NCBI GenBank assembly: GCA_964016875.1
Contig: OZ024730.1
Location: 40,928,795-40,992,794, forward strand
From: Fallopia convolvulus
Taxonomy: Eukaryota > Streptophyta > Magnoliopsida > Caryophyllales > Polygonaceae
Reading direction: 5' to 3'
DNA length: 64,000 bases
Positions within the stretch are counted from its first letter, which is position 1; each line of letters begins with the position of its first letter. Under the pieces are notes generated by a model. The model ran no database searches, was not told the DNA's origin, and saw only the letters and a list, made by a program, of their open reading frames with translations. Shown here in pieces: positions 58,161 through 64,000 of this stretch. The position numbers and the translations under genes are program-made.

Positions 58161-59869
58161 TTCAAGCTCAAGATGAAGTTTCCTTTCCTTGTTTCCACTT
58201 TTATAAGTTTTATGTTTTTCTTTTTCTTTTTAATTTTTTGTTTTCTTTTCTATTTCTTTTCCCTCTTCTTCTTATTTTCCTTACAGTGGGGACACTGTAA
58301 TTTTAAGTATGGGGTGGGAAGAAAGTAGAAAAATTATGTCCTAGGTGTTTTTGTGTTCTATGTAGTTGTTATTTCTTTTAAACTGAAAAAATCGAAAAAT
58401 CCAAAAAATTGAAAAAATTGAAAAATCCAAAAAGAGTTTAGAATTGATAGATATCCCTTCTTAAGTTCTATGATAGCAATCACTAGCTTAACCATATAAT
58501 TCCTTGCAAACATGTCTTTAAAAGTATAACCAGATTCTCAAAAATTAAAATTTTTGTTTTTAGAAGAGAATAGCACTTGATGAAATTGAGCACATATACT
58601 ACCTGGTGAGATATTTTTGGCCTTATAGGGAGAACATTTATAAATCCCTCTTCTTTTCTTGTGTGATTTACTCTCTTTATGCATATTATCTCTTGGAATT
58701 GTGATGGTTATCTATTTCTTGAGACCCTTATAAGATTTTTAGTTCATTACTTGTGAAGATCATATGATGGAGAACTTATTTTTATAAGCCCTATTATTCC
58801 CTATCTACCTTTACATTATTCCTTCTTTTGATAGCCAATTTTGAGCCTGAAGCCTTTTATTTTTAGCTCCACAAAAATTATTCCCTAGCCGAGATAAGCT
58901 TGACCCTATCCGGGAATTAGGACTTTGATTGGAGAGGTAAAGTTTTGTGCTTTGTTAAAAAGAAAAGAGTTTATATTTGCCTGAATTGAAGGGTATTTGA
59001 GAAGGGTAGATTGGAAGTCTCTTGTTATTACATGTAAGAAAGGTCTCTTGATAGAAAAAATGCACACTAATAAAGTTTTGATGGATGTAGTGTAGTGAAA
59101 GGAAAGAAAGGATGTATACGGTGGATCGTTAACGACCCTAATGTGGGCTCGTTAACGAGGCAACAAATGAGAAAAAGAAGAAAAAAAAGAAAAGAAAAAG
59201 AAGGAAATCAAAAAGAGGTGAAGAGTTAAAGTGCATTAGTGTTTATAGGTAATATCAAGAGATTCTTTTATTTTGGTTATGAGACTTTCTACGATGATAA
59301 AGGGTGAGTGAAAATGAGTGTGCATAAAGAAGAGTGAGTTTGGTATGTTGTTTTATGAACTTTTTGGTGAGATGTGAGTTTTTAGGAGTCTTTGATTCCC
59401 GGATGTTATTAGCACCACATGACCAAATATTTCCACTCCCTATTGTTATTACCAAGCCCCATTACAACCCGGCCGAATGGAAGCTTCTATGAAGTTTTTC
59501 ATTGAGCCTAAGTTCTCTTGATGATTTTTGCTTGTTTTGACAAATCTTGGGTGGAGAGTATTGGTGATATAAGTTCCAATTTCTATGAGTTTTTGTATAT
59601 AAGATGAGTTGAGAGATTGAATTTATAAGCCTAAACACTTGAGAGTTGAGTGAAACACATTATATCCCTTGAGAGGTTGGATTGTATTATGTCTATTTAA
59701 GTACATATATATGTGAGGATGTTAATAGTCTTTTGCTATAATTTTCTTATGTGTAGATGTTGTTTTTTTATTGGAAGATGGCTATGTCTTGATGAGCATG
59801 ATTTGTTTTGGTTTTGGTTAGAGTCTTGTTTATTGCTTGACGACAAGCAAGTCTAAGTATGGGGTATTT
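58161..59869 (+). other. T1 non-coding region before the 3' LTR
   Basis: 1.7 kb, no ORF. Contains the hairpin TTACAGTG-GGGA-CACTGTAA at 58281-58300 followed by AAGTATGGGGT at 58305-58315, a TCGTTAACGA pair at 59125-59134 and 59149-59158, and the terminal hairpin/PPT. Confidence 0.75.
59833..59869 (+). promoter_or_regulatory. T1 polypurine tract with adjoining hairpin
   Basis: TTGCTTG-ACGA-CAAGCAA (59833-59850), then AAGTATGGGGT (59855-59865) and ATTT up to the LTR. Same layout as T2 and T3. Confidence 0.8.
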
Positions 59870-61403
59870 TGATGTTCGCATTTTTAGTATAGGTTTTGAT
59901 AGGTTTTCTTTGCTTATTAGGTTTAGTTTTGTTTAGTTTAGGTTTAGTTTTGAGTATTTTTAGTTAATTTTGCATAATTCTGTGAAAAGAGTGGAATCTA
60001 CGCTATTTTGTGAATTTTGCAGGTTTTAGCGAGGAAAGGAGCTAAATGGAGTTAAATTTGGAGCATTGCAGCGAGACACAGAGGAGTGCAAGATTGAAGA
60101 AGTCGAAGCTCGAGAGTACAAGAAGAAGTGTCGAAGAAAACAAACCCCAGGCTCGTTAACGAGGCTGTGAAGGGTCGTTAACGAGGCCACGAAAAGAAAG
60201 ATTTCGAGTATTATTTTTATTATTAACCGATCCTGAGCGGGAATTTATTTCCGTGTCGGTTGAGTATCTTTTTAGAATCTTTTGGGGTTGTTAGAATATG
60301 TATTTTAGGTCTTAATATCTTTTTAGATTTTATTTCTATCTTTTAGAGATTGTTTCTATCTTTTTAGGAAAGTTTATATCTTTTAGCCTTTTTAGTTTTT
60401 AGCTTTTTAGTATAAATACCCTTCTATCTAGCATAGAAAAGGGGGGCTTGATTTTGGAGAAGTTTTTAGGGAGTTATTTTTAGAGGAGATTTGTGAAGGC
60501 CGAAGGGGAGAGAGATCGGATCGGAAGAGGATCACGAAGCTCGGTCGACGACGGTTGCCGAGTGTTCGTTGGTCGTGTTTGTGGTTCGTTGTTTTGTTTT
60601 TTTCTCGGTTTCTTCTGAATCTCTGTAAGACAATATATTTTTCTTATTAATTTGAGTTTTGAATTTTGTTTCAATGTTTCTTTTTATTGAAGTTTGTAGT
60701 TTCATAGTCATGATTAGTGAGTAGTTTACTTTTCTAGGGTCGGGGTTAAGCCCGGCATAGTTGAGCATGTTGGATGAGTAAGATTGTGTGTGAATGCCTT
60801 TTATCTTTTATTGAGATTGTCTGTTGTGCTTAATACCAAGACGAAAGTTGAGGTAATTTAGGTTTTTAACTTGATTGAAAGAGAAAGTTAGTAACTTGAA
60901 GGTTAATATTGTTTGAAAACGAAAGTTTCAAGCTTTAAATCCAAAACAAGCAATTGGGTGAATTAGGATGCGAAAGTAGATTAATTTACTTATTAAGTCG
61001 ACGAAAGTTGATAACTCTATTTTTTTAAAGGCATGATCTTATCTTCTTACGGAATTCTTATGCTTAGCTATGTTGTGGTGTCCCTTGTCCTAGATTTTTG
61101 CTTAATTTGAATTATTTCTAGTAAATCTTCGTTGCTGAGTACTTGCCTCGGTATCGAATTTTAATTAGAATTTTATTAGGTCGTTAGTTAGTATTTTTGT
61201 GTTCGGTGGCTCGGTAACGATCCTGACAACATCGTTAACGAGGCATCTCGTGAGTGTTTTGTTTGATTTTGTTTGATTTTGTTTGATTTTTGTTAGATTG
61301 ATAGACAAACAACCTTGCTTCCTATGGAACGATCCTGACTCCACTGTACTCAGCGGGGTCTTGACTTACAAATTTATTTGTTGGTCGAGAAACCCTCTCA
61401 ATA
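59870..61403 (+). repeat. T1 3' LTR
   Basis: 1,534 bp, about 98% identical by eye to the 5' LTR. It has an extra GTTTGATTTT unit near 61265 and ends CAATA instead of CAACA. Confidence 0.92.
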
Positions 61404-61922
61404 GCTATGTGGTGCTAAATCTGGAAAATAGAAATTAAGCTTCATCAACACCAACAAACCCACTCTTTTTGCTCATTTTCTTTCCAAACCTTTCATCCAT
61501 ACTTCACTTTTTTTTTTCTTCTCACACTTCTTTTGCAATTTATTTTTAACCCATTCTTTTCATGGTTTTTGAGACTTCTTTTTCATATGCACTTTTTATT
61601 AAGCTCAAACCATTCTTCATTCCCTTTACTTCAATTTTTTTTTTCTTTACAACTCATCCACCAATCTCATTCTTCTTCTCAACTCCCCAACTCACTTAAA
61701 CTTCACAAAATAAAATCAGCATAATTCCTATTCTCCAAATGGGTCAGACTCATTAAGCTCGGGATTTAATTTTGTGGAGCTAAAAAAGATAGGCTATTAA
61801 CGCTAACAAGGGCTTCAAAAAGAAGGATTAATATGTCGGGTGGATAGGGAAAATATAGGCTAATGAAAAATAATGCCTCTATCACTTTAGTGTCATATGC
61901 AAGACTCATGTAAGCAGTCTCT

Positions 61923-64000
61923 GTAACACCCCTATTTTACAACATTGGGTGTTACCGCCAGTGACCTCAGACTTTACCGTCCAAAGTCACCCAAGGCTTT
62001 TAGAATGATATATAACAATAATAATGCGGAAATAAACATAATTCATAAAATAGAAAAGGTGCTCCCGAAGGAGACTTGGTTCGTACAAAACATATTACAT
62101 TGTTTTCAAACATAAAGTTGTTCGGAATTGAAATGCAAAACCTCCTTGTCCTTGAAATGTAATGAAACTAAAGCAAAATGATAGAAAAGGTACATCTTGA
62201 AAATCCTTGTTCTTCCTCCGTCTTCACTTCACTTCACGCCTTGTTGGGATTCCTAGATTCTGACATAGTTCGCGAGGGGCGATAGAATGTCAGGCAACAT
62301 GCGGAAAAGAAGAATTAGTCTAAGAGACTAAGCAAGCGGGAATGGAACTTCCCGAGGGTATTTCGGTAATTTCAAATTATTATTGAAAGAGATAATCGGG
62401 TTGTGTTTACGATGAGGCTATACGATAAGGCTTGTTTATGTGGAGCTTTAGTGGTTCAAAGGAGAGTATATCTTAAACGAAGATAACTCGATGAGCGATA
62501 GAAGAGCTACTAGATTGTAGACTTCTTTAGAGTAGAAAGTATGTTGGGAACGTGAATAATTTATAGAAGTAAAAAACCTCTCGCGCCCTGAGCGGACCGA
62601 GAGTTGGGTCGATCATTTGAGACCGATCCGGTTTTGGTGTCTTAATTGTGCATCGGGCACTTATCTTCTTTAGTGACAAAAAGACGTTTGATTTCATTTA
62701 TGATTTTGAATAGGAAGTGGTGGGACACGGATAATCCGAGCCACCCGGGGGAAAAATTCAGTTTCCCGGCACTTAGCTAGAGTGCGCTCATCCCTCCTTG
62801 CAATCGGATCGGAAGGAGATCATGATCCCGAAAGTCGTATGGATGTACGACTTAGTAAGGTGATATAGAGGCGTCGGCTATTCCGCGCCCCACTCTAGTT
62901 CGTTCGACGTTGATCTATGAGTGAGATCGCAAACAATCAAGATAACAATTTTACTAGCATAATAATCCTAACATAGGAATGTAAAGCGTACTATGCTAAC
63001 AATAGTCGTTATTTCTAGCAATCGATATTTCCTAGGTTCATTTTTATTTAAGCATACACGTTGTTCCCAACATCGAGAATTTTCACGGAATGAAATATAA
63101 AGGTCACAAGGGGAAATTCCACTTGCCTTAGCTTACACGCGTCTACTATCGAGTCTTGACAAAATATTTGGTTCGCAACTTCGAGCGAGAATCCCTACCT
63201 ATCGATACGGAATTACGAGCGAACTTTAAATATGAAACCTCCTAACGCTTGGATTCTCTCTTATATATCTATATAAGGGAAATGAAATTCTAAATTATTA
63301 TGATAATAATTTAGATGATCATTCTTAATAATAATATTCCTTTATTATTATTTTGATCTTGTAATATCCTTTTTATTCCTTTAAAAATTCTTATTTAATA
63401 TTATTAAAATAATTTCCTTTATTTTCACTTGCTAATTCTTAATATCATTAAACAAGTATAATTTCATAAAATATCATATTTTACCAAAATGGTAATTTCT
63501 TTTTAAATTACGAACTCACATTTAAAGTTGTAAGAACTCTTCTTAAACCTTTTACAAGCTTATTTTAATTAAAATATTATTTTTAAATTTCCAAAAGTTC
63601 TTTACGGAAGTCAAAGTTTTATTTCCTCACTAGGAACATTTTATTAATGATATTCTCCTACTAATCATATTATTTAATTATATAATTCACATTAAATAAT
63701 TGTAATCTCCTTTCTTGAAAGTTTCCATACTTAGGGCTTTCTACTTTCTTTATAAAGTAACTTCCTAATATTAACATATGTCAAATTAATCTTATTTATT
63801 TTATTCTCATATTTCTTTTCATATGTACTTTATAAATTATATAATCATGGCTCATAAATATATGGTCATGGCTTGTAACATATCCCCCTCCCTACTTATA
63901 GTCCATTATTATAATATCTTAGATTATAAAATAATATTCTCTTCCATATTTAAATTATTTCTTTCCATACAAGTCAACCACATACTATATAATATCATAA
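61923..64000. repeat. Probable start of another LTR-type repeat, truncated by the window
   Basis: TGTAACACCCCTATTTTACAACATTGGG begins sharply where T3 ends. TGTAACACCCC is a frequent LTR start in plant gypsy and TRIM elements, and TGTAACACCC..GGGTGTTAC makes a small terminal hairpin. The next 2 kb is non-coding, with GATCGG/CCGATC-containing segments up to 62900 and then AT-rich DNA. No second LTR, primer site or ORF is in view. Confidence 0.4.

Larger units (their letters stand above)
40716..61403 (+). mobile_element. T1: Tat/Athila-like LTR retrotransposon without reverse transcriptase, hosting T2
   Basis: LTRs 40716-42239 and 59870-61403 begin TGATGTTCGC and end CTCAACA/CTCAATA. The 5-bp duplication GCTAT lies at 40711-40715 and 61404-61408. 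The primer site TGGCGTCGTTGCCGGGGA (42243-42260) and purine tract AAGTATGGGGTATTT before the 3' LTR fit this lineage. Without T2 and one copy of its duplication the element is about 10.4 kb. It encodes gag-protease and an ATHILA-ORF1-like protein. I see no RT, RNase H or integrase motif in any frame of the remaining ~1.2 kb between them or downstream. By eye the LTRs differ at about two dozen sites, so it is older than T2. Confidence 0.92.
38690..61922 (-). mobile_element. T3: partial Tat/Athila-like LTR retrotransposon hosting T1
   Basis: An LTR of about 1.6 kb (roughly 38690-40308) with Athila/Tat-style sequence (CCCCGCAAGTGTACGAGATCGG near its left edge) is followed by an inverted polypurine region CCCCCAAACTT and the hairpin CTTGCTTGTGCTCAAGCAAG (40326-40345). 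This is the same layout as the 3' end of T2 on the minus strand. T1 is inserted at 40716 with duplication GCTAT. T3 sequence resumes at 61404: joining the sides gives AATATATTTGGCTATGTGGTGCT, parallel to T2 ATTATTTGGTCTTGTGGTGCT (47220). T3 breaks off near 61922, where another repeat starts. No ORF or second LTR is in view. The left boundary is approximate. Confidence 0.7.

Overview
The window is nuclear DNA from a flowering plant, most likely a eudicot. The evidence is GT-AG introns in small-exon genes, an IQ67-domain (IQD) gene, a DUF1664 gene, a glycine-rich cell-wall protein gene, Cassandra TRIM retroelements, a tnp2-type CACTA transposon, and Tat/Athila-like LTR retrotransposons primed at TGGCGCCGTTGCCGGGGA. 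The species cannot be named from sequence alone. Only three host genes are convincing. They lie in the first 12.5 kb, and the remainder is a deep nest of mobile elements.

Layout. 1-1133: 3' end of a DUF1664 gene (+). 2200-4869: six-exon IQD gene (-), convergent with it, with a Stowaway-type MITE in intron 2. 6870-8166: Mutator-like non-autonomous element with a 10-bp target duplication, followed two bases later by a 546-bp Helitron (8179-8724). 9200-10358: small hAT element that was itself hit by a Cassandra TRIM (9804-10310). 11932-12556: glycine-rich secreted protein gene (-) with TATA box. 13319-15245: PIF/Harbinger remains (transposase tail and ORF1-like tail) with a second Cassandra inserted. 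15250-18780: decayed Ty1-copia gag/integrase. 18781-22972: non-coding. 22973-32592: 9.6-kb CACTA element carrying tnp2, a small ORF and a Transposase_24-like gene, each gene or gene pair preceded by arrays of a 16-bp palindrome. 33842-38055: two related ~2-kb terminal-repeat elements lying head to head as a 4.2-kb inverted repeat, bordered by (TA)n.

38690 to about 61922 is a three-level Russian doll of related Tat/Athila-like LTR retrotransposons. T3 (-, partial) contains T1 (+, 40716-61403, TSD GCTAT), which contains T2 (-, 45436-55721, TSD CCTCC). T1 and T2 have both LTRs, PBS and PPT. Each carries only gag+protease and a separate downstream ATHILA-ORF1-like gene; no reverse transcriptase, RNase H or integrase is visible. 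They therefore look like non-autonomous elements that retain gag, protease and an extra ORF.

The most interesting signals are in the non-coding DNA of these elements. Family-specific 10-bp palindromes of the form TCG-NNNN-CGA are scattered through LTRs, UTRs and even reading frames (TTAA centre in T1, GGCC centre in T2; a CACGATCGTG-type palindrome in T3). An AAGTATGGGGT motif recurs upstream of the ORF, downstream of it and at the PPT in both T1 and T2. The hairpin next to the downstream copy keeps its GGGA loop while its stem sequence differs, which looks like compensatory change. 61923-64000 looks like the start of another repeat.
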